In this document: positions 21,748-32,655 of the stretch, piece after piece
How positions within the stretch are numbered: the stretch's first letter is position 1
Layout of the letters: each line of letters begins with the position of its first letter
Assembly (NCBI GenBank): GCA_027924645.1
Contig: BSBN01000829.1
Span: forward strand, 1,054,001 to 1,118,000
DNA: 64,000 nt
Source of the DNA: Cunninghamia lanceolata
Taxonomy: Eukaryota; Streptophyta; Pinopsida; Cupressales; Cupressaceae
Reading direction: 5' to 3'
Notes under the pieces: generated by a model
Databases searched by the model: none
The model's input: the letters and a program-made list of their open reading frames with translations, nothing else
What the model was told of the DNA's origin: nothing
Program-made: the position numbers and the translations under genes

Positions 21748-22915
21748 CCTTGGTAACTAAACATTACTTTTAGCCTTAGATATATAAGGATGTAAGGAAA
21801 TTTGTTTAGAGTTGCAGAGTTTGTAAAATTGCAAAAGTAGATAGAATACTAGATTGTACAAACCTTTGATTGTACCGAAGAGGCCTTGGGAAGATATACG
21901 CATGAATTTTATATTAGGTTTTCCAAGAACACAAAGGGGTTATGATTCTTTATTTGTAGTAGTGGATAGATTTTCAAAGATGACACATTTCATTCCTTTT
22001 AAGAAGACAAATGAGGTACATGTAGCTGACCTATTTTTCAAGGAGATTGTGAGATTGCATGGATTACCTAAGAGTATAGTTTTAGACAAGGATACAAGAT
22101 GAAGATGGACCTAAAGTTTAGTTCAACATTTCACCCATGGATAGATGGACATAGAAGTGGTAAACAAAAATTTGGGTAACTTATTGAGATGTTTAGTTAG
22201 AGAAAAAGTAGGAAATTGGGATCTAATTCTACCGCAAGCAAAGTTTGCATACAAAAACTTAGTGAATAGAAGTACAGGGAAGACACCATTTGAAGTTGTG
22301 ACCAGAATAAAACCTACAAGAGTAGCAAAGCTAAGAGACATCTGTATAGAAAACAAAAGTATAGAGGCAAAAGAATTTACAGGATACATGGAGACAATAC
22401 ATAATCAGGTTAGGAAGCATTTGGAGGAGATGAAGAGTAAATATAAGGAACAAGCAGATGAGAAGAGGAGACATAAGGCATTTTTAGTTGGAGATGAAGT
22501 GATGGTATATCTAAGGAAGGAGAGATTTCAAACGGAGACATACAACAAGCTGAAGATGAGGAAGTTTGGACCATGTGAGATTCTTAAGAAGTTTGATTCA
22601 GGGGATGCAAATGAATTGGAGCTACTGGAGACATTTGCTATATCACCTATATTCAACATTGTATATCTATATTAGTATCATGAGGGAGAGTCAAGTGATA
22701 GCATTGAAGATGGATTGAAGGATCAATTACCACAACAACAACCACAGTAGATAGAGTAGATATTGAATAGCAGAGTTGGATGCAGTACCAAAGACAAGTA
22801 GTATAAAGAGTATTTGGTTAAGTGGAAAGGAAGATTGGAAAAAGACTTATCATGGATTTCTTAGGCTGAGGTAGACCACCTTGGTTTTCCCCTAGCCCTA
22901 GCAAAGTGAGGGACT
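21748..22915 (+). pseudogene. pol: Chromovirus integrase core and chromodomain, decayed
   Basis: The integrase resumes right after the AGTAG duplication. A first-Asp region reads [20 protein letters not shown] (21901 onward); related elements normally have Asp where this copy has Asn after the Met. A VLDKDTR block follows, then a deletion before KFSSTFHPWID, a frameshift near 22145 and a C-terminal region to about 22640. A chromodomain reads YKEYLVKWKGRLEKDLSW at about 22801-22855, with stops on both sides. In chromoviruses this domain steers integration to marked chromatin. No functional product is possible. Confidence 0.85.
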
Positions 22916-22940
22916 CACTTTTTCAACAACCCTAGGTGTT

Positions 22941-23777
22941 TGATGCAGGAGCATCCTAGGTTGAAGAGTAATCTTGCATCAACCAAAAATATTTGCTTTC
23001 TTTTCTTTTCTTGCATTCCAATAGTAGTTTAGTCATTTGTAATTTCAACATTTTCTACCGCATTTTACCACATCATCATTTCAGAGCTTGCGAAGCAGGA
23101 ATTAGCTTCTATGCCATGCCAACTACATCAAAATCATATTTCAGGAGATTTGGACTTGTTTGCTGAGAGATATCGCTATCAGAAGATCATTAGCTTTCAT
23201 AGAATAGAGAATTCAATAATCAGTTGGAACATACAAAGTTTATGAAACATTTATGTGACTTGCAGAGCCTAATGGAACATCACACATGGTAAATTGGGAC
23301 TAGATAGACCTTCATGGAGAATTGCATCAAGTTTTGTTCATTTGCGGCTCAGCATTACCAAGAGTTGTAGGTTGACCTACATGTTTTCTACACATTTCAT
23401 CATCCATTGAAGTTGGAGACCTCTTGATGCTGACACAGAGGATTCTATGAGCTAGAAGATGATATATAAGCATTCATGAGATGCCTTAGGGAGTCAGTGA
23501 TTCATAGCTAGAAGTAGTTATATCTCAGATAGATATTTTCTTTCTGGAAGACACTTCAATGGCATATCCTTCATGTAAGTTGTAACCCAGAAAGCAGGCC
23601 CGTGACCCCTTTGATTGTAGCCTACATGTTGTCGGCATATAAGCATTATGATTGTTTGATATATTGAGCATATGACTCTTCCATTGCATTTTTTTATTGT
23701 GTTGTTTCTATTGTGTTTACTCTAGCTGTATGGTTGGACAATCCCTTCTCAAGACCCTCCATCCATGACTTGCACCA
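22941..23777 (+). repeat. 3' LTR of the chromovirus
   Basis: This 837-bp copy matches 2060-2893 and is followed by the CATTT duplication. No clean polypurine tract abuts it; the nearest purine-rich run is AAAGTGAGGGA around 22903-22913. Confidence 0.92.
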
Positions 23778-23782
23778 CATTT

Positions 23783-24907
23783 GGACAACATCTTGCCTCA
23801 TAAAACTAGAATACAATGACTAGAAACAACAATCAACAAATTTACCAACATCAATACCAAAACCTACCTCTAAAAATCTTAGATCTGATGCATTGAATGC
23901 CACTACAATAAAGCTTAGAACTCCCTATACTTTACTTCCTAGCCTTGGAAGTGGTCATTAATTTCAAATAATAATTTCAATAATTATTATTTACATGGGA
24001 TTTAATGCAAATTCTATGCTCCAAGGTTGTTGTGGTGTGTTCACCACATGGTCCAAAACACTTAGCAAAACAACCCATTCACCAAAGATCATACCATGTT
24101 TGTTACAAATTAATCCTCACCTATTCATCACATTCACTTTAATTTGAAATAGATCAAATGTTCATGCTTTCTAGGGTTGTAACTCACCTTAGTCACTTGT
24201 GACAAAATACACTTGGATAATCGACCCATCGTGGTCGATACTAATTCTCATAACATGTTGTCATTCTTGTGAGGATGTAAATACCTTGCAAAACTCTAGA
24301 CATAGAATAGCATAGAACATAAAATAGAATCACAAATATATAACCACACATGTGATAGTGTGAATATACCTCCTACATATACATTTATTGAAATGCAACA
24401 TGTATTTCCAATGAGGTATATGCAAAAGTATACATGTACATACTCTTGCTTATCCATAAGACTATTCAAAGCCATAATGAACAAGATTGTAGATCAAGAT
24501 GATGATTAATATTATAGGGCCTTCAATTATCATATTAATAACAAGTCAACATCATAAGACTAACAATGGCAACCGACAATACACAAAAAGAAGTGAGAAT
24601 GACTCAAGAACCTAAATTCACCTATCATACTAGGTTAGTAAAATTATCTATATATCAAGTTCTCCTCTCATGAATTGCCTCTATATACCTTAATTGATCT
24701 TTAACCGATCCCCCTATACCTTAATTGATTTTTTATAGTTAACAACATTTTTACAAAATGATGTTTATACCATAAAACATAACCTTTTAAATCGATAGGA
24801 AAAAAGTTATAAATTTTTAAACATAGATTTGTAACACCAATATCTAGTGCACATATATTTTTTCATAATTTTTTTTGCATATTTTTTTAATTAATTTTTG
24901 AAGTGAG
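23783..24907. other. AT-rich intergenic sequence
   Basis: No frame above about 60 codons and no recognisable repeat or RNA gene is visible. It separates the chromovirus from the solo LTR. Confidence 0.6.
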
Positions 24908-24912
24908 ATTAA

Positions 24913-26283
24913 TGTTGCAAGTATGGGCCTAACCGGTGTTGTCACTGATGTCAACATACTCCTGTTGCATTGATGATAAGGATTGGATGAGCTGTATGCT
25001 GAGGATATTGAGAAAATTAGTCCTATCAGGAACAGAGAAGAATAGTGAAGACAGTGAGGTAAAGATCCCAGCTAAGATGAAGATTAGAGGATGCGCATCA
25101 AAGGGTTTGTAGATATGTGTCTTAAGATGATCCAGTAAAGATTTTAGAGGTCCGCATGAAGATTTGAAAAAGTTATGACCACTCAAGTAAAATTGGTTCT
25201 AGCAGATGTTCAAAGGTGACAAAGTGACACAGATAGGTCTGGTAAGATTCAAAAATGCAATATCTTGTTCTATGGATTTGGTGGAGTATTTAGGAAGTCA
25301 ATGTGAATTGACAACTCAATTGGTTCATGGTCAGGAGGTCTGGAAGCATCTATTCCAAAATGACAGTGATGATAGATTGTGTTCTTGAGGTTTCAGATAA
25401 AGGAGAGGATGATTTTAGTAAGCAGAAGTAGTGTGGATGTTCTTGGTGTCTTAGGCAAGTTTGTGGAGGTCTCTGGGTTGTGTCCAGTTTGTGTTGGTGG
25501 TCCACATTAAAGATTGAGCTCACAATTGAAGAATTACTTCCAGATGATGATGTTCTTCCTAAGTCTGGCTGATTGGATGAGTTACACATCCTACCGATGA
25601 TCTTGAAGATGTTCTATGAAGAATGGTGTGTTCCTAAAGGAAGATTGAAGTCTCAGATCTATGTGGCCGACAGTGTGTTGATCCATGTGAAGTCTTCTTG
25701 TAATTAATCATGTTGTATTTATTTGCTTTATAATGTATGCCGACTTAGATGATTATTCCTAAGTTGATGTCTTGTATAAATAAGGAGTTGTGAAGTCATT
25801 TCAAAGGGAATTGTGTGGAGATGAGTATGTGGTAGAGAGGAGTAGAGTGAAAGGCAGAGTAGAAATATTGGGCTTAAATGGAACTGACTCGAGCATGGTA
25901 AAGATGCTATTCTTCAATTCAAGTATGTAATATCTATTATTCTGTAGATAGTGTGTCTCCTATAGGCAGTGGGCCTCTTGTGAGTAGTGTGCTCGGGCAG
26001 TGAGCCCTAATTGGCATGTGCCATTTTGTTCTTCCTATACTTTTAACAGAGAATACAATCTTGGGTTAGTCACCCCATGGTTTTCCCTTAACCGGGTTTT
26101 CCACATTAAAATCTTGGTGTCTTACGTGTTAATGTGTTTCTGATCTTGATTTAATGCATTATGTTTCCATGATTGGTTTATTATTATGCTTCTGAGTTAC
26201 CAAGTGGATTTAAGTGATTAATTAGAAGAAATTTTTAGACAATTGATTCACCCCCCTCTCAGTTGTCTATCCTGAATCTAACA
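24913..26283 (+). mobile_element. Solo LTR related to the young element's LTR
   Basis: The 1371-bp sequence starts TGTTGCAAG and ends CTGAATCTAACA, with a perfect TSD, ATTAA, at 24908-24912 and 26284-26288. Its 3' half is clearly related to the young element's LTR: both contain GTGTGCTCGGGCAGTGAGCC and a CACCCCCCTCTCAGTT-like end. No internal sequence or second LTR accompanies it, so it is the product of LTR-LTR recombination. Its 5' half contains sequence that in the young element lies internally, between the two ORFs. Confidence 0.9.
25775..25784 (+). promoter_or_regulatory. Probable TATA box of the solo LTR
   Basis: TATAAATAAG lies in the middle of the LTR, upstream of the segment conserved with the young element's U5-like end. 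If active, it could transcribe flanking DNA to the right. Confidence 0.5.
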
Positions 26284-26288
26284 ATTAA

Positions 26289-26597
26289 TTATGATTTAGA
26301 CATAGGTTTATACCATACAACATAACTTTTTCTATATGTATCCAAATTAACTTCTTCCTTTCTTGTTGAAACAAGGACATCAATACCTAGTGTGCAGATA
26401 TTTAAAAAAAATTCTCTATTTTTTATTTTTTCACGTGTGTAGAATAGAGACTTTGATGTTCAGTGAAAACCTATGTTCACTATAAAGTAGAAAATAAATA
26501 TGATAATCAAATGAAATATATTCAATATCATACTTTTTGGAAAGCTTATATTAAGGGATATATACTTACAAAATAGAATTTATAAATGACTTCATTT
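26289..26597. other. Short AT-rich gap between two LTR relatives
   Basis: No gene or repeat structure is visible in these roughly 300 bases. Confidence 0.6.
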
Positions 26598-28551
26598 TGT
26601 TGCATACAGGCTGTCATTGATGTCAATAGTTGTATGATGAGTTGCAGTATGGAAGGTTGTAAAGGAGACTGTAGCAATATGATGATTGTGAGATAGATAA
26701 GTAAAGTGATGAATATGTGCTAAGATACTCAAAGGAGAAGATAAGGAAAACTGGTTAGAAGAGTTGTGAAGCAAAGGAGATGGATCAGTATCATCTGTAC
26801 ACAATCATACCTTATCTGTTGAAGTTCATATGTAAGTTTACATTCTTGATATACTTATGTTTGAAGTCCATGATTAGTAGTGTTGAGATTCTATTGCATG
26901 ATGATGATATGAACTCATGATGATTGCCATCGAACAAAGGAAGTTGTGAAAGTTTGAAGGAAATTTGCCTAAGTAAAACTCTAGTCAGTATAGGGGTCAC
27001 ATGCCTAGTTAAATGTACCACATTGTACCAAATTTGAAAATATGGGCTTGTAGATTGGACAATTGGGTTGATATCACACTTAGGGATCTATGTTTCATGT
27101 TGGAGATTATAGAGTCTACCACAAAGTGTTTTAGAGATAGAACAATAAAGATAGTAATGGAATAGGGTATGTGCAGTCACAAAGCATCTGGAGAATGCTC
27201 TACACTTCTCCACAGTTGAAGATATGAAGTTGCATCTTGGAGGATAGGTAGACATGAGCAACAAGTATGTACTATAGATATGTATGGGTAAGTATGAACA
27301 AGTAATGATATGTACCACATATGCTTCTCTAGAGTCAGATCTATGAAGACATGCCTTGGTACTGAGTATTATGAATAGAAGGAGAGAGTTAATGTGATTG
27401 CAATACACCGCATGTTGATATTTGGTCTTGCTGATGGAAAGATAGGTACACTGGATCAGCTGCTATGCTCAGTTCAAGTTTCAATCATCTTTGTTTTCCA
27501 AAAGTATGATCTTCAATGTTTCACTTCAAGACTGTATTATTAGAGTATGGTAATGATACCAGAATCTATGTTCAAGTGATTATGCCAGTATATAATAGCA
27601 TGGATTGGTAATAGAGGTGTTTAGAAATGTTTTACAAGTCATATAATATTCATAGTGTGATCCACATGATATAATTTAGTCTTCTCTGGTACCGCTTTGG
27701 GTCTGGAGTCAAATACAAGGAAGGTTAGGTGTTGAGGTGCCAACTTGGTGCATAATAAAGACTTTGTTGTGTGTGAGGGATGTGCACCATCCTAGAAGAG
27801 TGTATCAAGATAGGATAGGACCTGATTATGCCTTGTTCTTGAACCGCATTGTAATTTTACTTACCACACATGTTTGGGAGTTGACTAATATGGCCACTAC
27901 ACATTTCATTTTTGCCAACCAAGGAGGAAGATATTTGAAGCTTGTGGAGGATATATATGAAGAATCAAAATTGTTGAAAGTGATTTGAGTTGAAAAATAA
28001 CTAGGTAGAATCGATAATGTGCAAATATACTTACAATAGAAGTAGACATGATGATGAAGTGTGCTAAGGATCAGTTCATGTAATATAATACAGTTGCAAA
28101 AGATATGATGAGCTCTGCAATGGTAAAGAAGAATTCTTGAATATGTTTTGTTGTTGCAGAGATTAGTATTGTTGTTGTAAGGAAGAAAGATAGTAGTGTA
28201 GAGGCTGAAGTGATCAAGATTTTGTGTTGCATGAAGAATAGTGTGATAAGCTTTGTGAATGTGTAATTGGTTAGGGAGTTGCAACTTCCTTTAGGTTGTA
28301 GTCCAGAAATAATATTGTAATCTTGTTTTTATTTGTGAGGCTAGATTTGGACAGTAGATCCAAGCAGCTTGCTCACCGTGGTTTTTCTCTTCTTGGGTTT
28401 TCCACGTAAATTTGGTGTTATGGTTGTATTATCTTGTGTTCTTGTCTCTTTCATGATTTGACTGGTTATATTATCTTGAGTACTTTTGTTACTAAAGAAA
28501 TTTGAATATGTACTGATTCACTGCCCTCTCAATACTTTCGTGTGTTCAACA
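26598..28551 (+). repeat. 5' LTR of the truncated relative
   Basis: This copy of about 1954 bp begins TGTTGCATAC and ends GTGTTCAACA just before the primer site. It has no second copy in the window. The end is secure because of the primer site; the start is less so. Confidence 0.6.
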
Positions 28552-28553
28552 AT

Positions 28554-28565
28554 TGGTATTAGAGC
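28554..28565 (+). other. Primer-binding site, initiator-Met tRNA type, one base changed
   Basis: TGGTATTAGAGC lies two bases after the LTR. It differs from the intact form by a single C-to-T. Confidence 0.85.
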
Positions 28566-28639
28566 TAAGTTCGTTGGATGGAGCCTAACAGATGAGGTAG
28601 ATCTTAGTGTGTAACACATGGGAACTGAAGTAAGGTTTA

Positions 28640-29693
28640 TTGGAAGAAATTCTCCAAAAGATGATAAAGACATGCACAACTTATAATCTAGAAGATTGTG
28701 TAGTTGACTATGAAGGAAAACTCATTTTTGCCCTAGAAGATTTGAATGCAACTAGAAGTGAAAATGAAAAATATAGGATCAAGTTCGCAAAATCAAAGGT
28801 AGCAATTGCCAAGTTAAAAGCTCAAGTTGAAGAAGGTAAGAAGGTTGCAGATTGTCTAAATGTTAAGCTAAATGATAAATCAGTTGAATGCTCCAAACTA
28901 GAAGAAGTTATCTCCCTAAAGAAAGAATTGGAAAAAGAAAAGGATTAGATAGACAGAGAACTAAAACTTCAGAAAAGCACCAACATCCTTGATTAAATAA
29001 TTAGTTGTCAAAGACCACTTAAGAACAAGTGTGGCATTGGATTTAAGTAAGGTCAGAATTCAAAGACAAATGTGCCTGAAAACTTCTTTGGAATTGAAAA
29101 TATTATGTTTTAAAGTGAAAAGGGAGAATCCTATTCTAAAGAATCTGAAAAAGAGGAGTTAGGGTATAAATGATGACTTTATAAGCATCAAGGAAGCTTT
29201 CAATAGGTCTCCTTCTAGACAGGCTACCAATCCCAAGTTCTCTCAATCCTTTTATGGTTATTGTTATTCTTTCTATAAATTTGGTCATAAGGCTATTGAT
29301 TGTAGAACTAAGGCAAGAATAAATTATTACATGAAGAAAAATGTATTTGTGCCTACAAGACATGATGTTGTGATCTCTCATTCCTTATATGGCTATTGTT
29401 ATGCATGCAATAAGTTTGGTCATAGGGCTGCTGAGTGTGGAACCAAGGTAAGTAGAAATTGTATGAGTCCCAAATATAATGTTGTTTTCTACAAATGTAA
29501 CAACCTTGGGCATAAGGCAAGATTTGGCAAGAGTGATTCTAAGAAACCATCTGTTCAACACAAGAAGACAAAGGAAGTTGTAACTTAGCAAAAGAAGGAA
29601 ATGACAAAGATATGGAGAAAAAAGACAGATCAAAGTGGTGAAAAGAAGGAGGAATGTGTGTCTCTTCTTGGTGTAGAGGACTTTGTTGCTGAC
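28640..29693 (+). pseudogene. Decayed zinc-knuckle Gag-like ORF
   Basis: A coiled-coil-like segment (28640-28948) ends in a stop. Zinc-knuckle regions follow with the same phrasing as in 15458-16636: YGYCYSFYKFGHKAIDC near 29254, YGYCYACNKFGHRAAEC (29388-29438), and a third near 29490 that has lost its first and last cysteines. Stops and frameshifts separate the blocks. It is the counterpart of the 392-aa ORF of the young element. Confidence 0.8.
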
Positions 29694-30196
29694 TAAAATA
29701 AGACATACGGTCTGGGGGAGCTAATCAAGATATATTCTTTCTTCCCTCTTTCTGGAAGTCATGGCTTTTGTAAGTGTAAGCCACTCACACAGTTTAGTTG
29801 GAATTAAAATAGTTGGAGAAGATGTTGATATGACAAGATAGTATCTTTTTCCCAAATGTTCAGAGCAAAATAACTTAATGCAGAGCATTGCAGAGAATTC
29901 TTGAGTCTGTGAGTTCATAGGGCAATCTTGCTGCAGGTTACCTACCAAACATACATGCATTAATTGTGACAAGTTAGGGAAAATACAAGATACTTATACT
30001 TCTTTTGGACAAACAAAACTCATTTGCAATCATGCATTCACCTCCAGAGCTGAGTAGAGAAGAAGTCTATCAAAGCGTATTGGCAAATTTGAGAAGATAT
30101 AAGTTGAAGGAAAAATCCTAGAGGTTGCACAAAGAGGTATTTATCAATACTACTACTTCTTAAAACCCTAGTTGCTAGATTCATAAAAAAATTGTG

Positions 30197-31337
30197 ATGG
30201 CGACTCCACAAATAGTTGATTTTTTTGAGAAACCTAGACCTGAATATAAGAAATGCCCTTTTAAGGAAAGAGAGGTCGATGTGAAAGGAGCCTTTTCCCA
30301 TATACCTGCATATGTTGTTTATACAAAAGATGTTAGAATTTATGTTCACTCAAAAGTGGATTAAATTAATCATGTAAAATTTGAGGAACTAAGAAATCAA
30401 CTTCTTGATGATGATGCTATCTATAAATCTGAATATGCAAACATGGGGGCAAAGCACCTGGATATTTGGAAAGACTACCCTAATTTTTGTGATGAGCACG
30501 AGTGGGTCAGATACATATTGATCAGACAATGAATTCATATATTTAGACAAACCCTACCAGATAACCAAGGATGCAATCAAGGTAGTCACTGGGTTATGTT
30601 CTACCAGATCTATACCAGTGATGAAGTCAGTTAAGAATGAAAAGATTACTGAGCTAACTGGAGCAAAATTTGACAAAAGATCATTGACTGTGAATGACAT
30701 AATTGTTCTGAGCATTCGTTATGTAGCTATGGGAATTACCTACAAAGTTTATTTCATAAATAAAGAAGGTTCTACCACTTGTACTGCCATTCATACTGTA
30801 TGGCAGATGGTCAAAGAAGGAAAATACTTTGACCTTTGTGAGGTCATGAAAGAATAACTTCTAGAAAATTTAAGAGGGACAAAGGAAATCGAATACATGT
30901 TTAGGTATGGTACATTGATTATCTGTCTTACATTCTATTTCCTAAATGAATTACCTGGCTTTAGTGGTAAGATCTGTAAAGAGCATATTCTTGTTGTAGC
31001 ACAAATCAAGAGTCATGTAAGAGGGTTTAGTGATCCAAATCACTACAAGACAATGTACTGGGGTTTCTTGAAAACTTTTTAAACCAACATGCATGCTAGA
31101 GAAAGGATTCCTTACTGCTCTATACAACAATATAGGTAGAAGATTAAATTTTTGGTTGACAAGGATTACACCTACATGGAGGTAGTAGAACCTAGAATTG
31201 CATGGATTCTTAGATTTCCAAATGAAGTCTCTGAAGAAGAAATAAAAGTCTATGCTGACATCCTATTCAAAAAACCTATAGAAACTTCTACTAAAAGGTG
31301 TAGAACTTATGATGAAATAGATCTTCTACTTTGCTAG
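30197..31337 (+). pseudogene. Decayed N-terminal part of the large unknown ORF
   Basis: An ATG at 30197 starts MATPQIVDFFEKPRPEYKK, closely parallel to the start of the 1044-aa ORF. It retains ...DVRIYVHSKVD, HEWVRYILIRQ, ITKDAIKVVTGL (after a frameshift near 30530), SIRYVAMGITYKVYF and YGTLIICLTFYFLNELPGFS. A stop occurs at 30362, a frameshift near 30530 and further stops at 30855 and 31081. Homology ends about residue 378. Retention of these blocks in a diverged copy is the best evidence in the window that the N-terminal region was a real, selected domain. Confidence 0.85.
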
Positions 31338-32655
31338 GCCTTGTAGGCATTGACATGGACATGCTTCCTGCATAATTTTTTGATTGATGCAATAGATCTT
31401 TCAAAAAGCGAGATGAATAGGGGTATCAGAGATGCAATCTATAGAGCCTACCAATAGTCCAAATGATTTCAACCTTGAAAACCCTTTTTCCTTGATTCTT
31501 CAACACCACTATAATACATGTCTTCACTTTTAGGATGAGATCATCCAATCTTTAGGTTACACTAATCTTTAATTGCCATGCAGTTTTAGGGTCCATTTGG
31601 AAAAATTTAAAGTTTGTTCACACCTCCTTCACATAGTTAACCACCACCATATTCGTCATGAGCATTGTATTTGTCATATTTGTTCAACATAGCTTGAAAT
31701 CAAAGATTACTTTGTTTTTAGTGCACTCCTTATTATGAGACTAGGAGGTGATTCTTTTGTCTTTTAGGGACTTGTATTTAATTCTCTCCTCTAGACCTTC
31801 ATGGTTTATGAGGATGAGAGATGCTTGGGCTCTTTTTTAGATAGACATTTGATCTTGGCCAATATTTGGCCAAATGCTTTACTTCTACAATGTTCTACAC
31901 TTGAAGGATTCTTTCTTTCATTCACATTGTTTTTTCTTTATGATTGAATAAGAAATGACTTCATAATAAGACCTCAAGACATAAAAATATAATTTATTTT
32001 TATATACTCTCTTTTTTCAATATTTATTTATTTATTTATTTTTAAATTTACTAATTAGCTAATAGGGTTTTATATGTGAGAATTATAGTGCTCTAAATTG
32101 TCTCATGCCTAAAAAAATCACAGCTGAAAACTTTCTAAACTTATCACTTGTTCCTATTGACGTATCCCTTGAACCTCCTATGGGTGCACGTGCTAGTTAC
32201 AATTGCACTTTCTATTCCTTACTTTCAATTGTATGTTTAAATATCGTCACTAATTTTGACCATAACAATAACATTAATATTATTTATTTGTTTGTTTAAT
32301 ATTGACGATGCCGTGATGCTCCCATACGTTGCACTGCTTTACGATAAGCTCGAGCCCACATTTGCACCGGGACGGAAATTGGCAAGAAAAATGAACTCCC
32401 AACACATGAAGAAGAAGAAAAGACAATTGTGAACAGAAAGCCTTTACACCGAATTCCAGCCAATTATTTCCGTAGAAAAGTACGATTATTCTAAATTGCG
32501 TCCAATTTAGATTGGCCTTCCAAAAAGTTGATTTTACAAATTTGCGATAAAACATTCGTTCTCTACACAATGAATATACGTCATACGTAGGCGACGGTTA
32601 AATTCGTCGCCGTTCTTGGAGTAAATACTCAAATATTACTCTACGCGTTTCTTCT
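31338..32655. other. AT-rich sequence downstream of the pectin methylesterase gene
   Basis: No coding potential is visible. It includes a TTTA-rich run near 32020-32045. It separates the truncated element from the 3' end of the minus-strand gene, so its right edge should hold that gene's 3' untranslated region. Confidence 0.6.
32590..32611 (-). other. Inverted repeat in the probable 3' UTR of the pectin methylesterase gene
   Basis: GGCGACG (32590-32596) and CGTCGCC (32605-32611) are exact inverted repeats with an 8-base loop, 45-66 bases beyond the stop codon. It is GC-rich within AT-rich sequence and could form an RNA stem in the transcript. No function is implied. Confidence 0.4.

Larger units (their letters stand above)
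2060..23777 (+). mobile_element. Old Ty3/gypsy chromovirus, split by two nested insertions
   Basis: Both LTRs start with TGATGCAGGAG and end with TGCACCA. The element is flanked by a perfect 5-bp TSD, CATTT, at 2055-2059 and 23778-23782. An initiator-tRNA-type primer-binding site follows the 5' LTR. The internal region reads in the order Gag, zinc knuckle, protease, reverse transcriptase, RNase H, integrase and chromodomain, all on the plus strand and all broken by stops and frameshifts. The chromodomain places it among the chromoviruses. Without the nested elements at 4236-12086 and 14305-21742 the element would be about 6.4 kb, a normal length. The two LTRs differ at roughly 10-15% of the first 200 bases by eye, so the insertion is old. 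Confidence 0.93.
26598..31337 (+). mobile_element. Older, 3'-truncated relative of the young two-ORF element
   Basis: A 5' LTR (about 26598-28551) is followed by an initiator-Met primer site, a zinc-knuckle Gag-like pseudogene and a pseudogene of the large ORF, in the same order as in 14305-21742. Homology stops near residue 378 of the large ORF at about 31337, and no 3' LTR is found before the pectin methylesterase gene. The 3' end has therefore been lost. The LTR start is inferred from the TGTTG terminus and the following GTCATTGATGTCAA phrase shared with the relatives. Confidence 0.78.

Noticed and set aside
26598..28551. Open frames of 80-150 codons within the truncated element's LTR (for example 27826-28284 on the minus strand)
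   Set aside because: They are AT-rich His/Tyr/Cys-heavy translations without domains, and they lie in an LTR.
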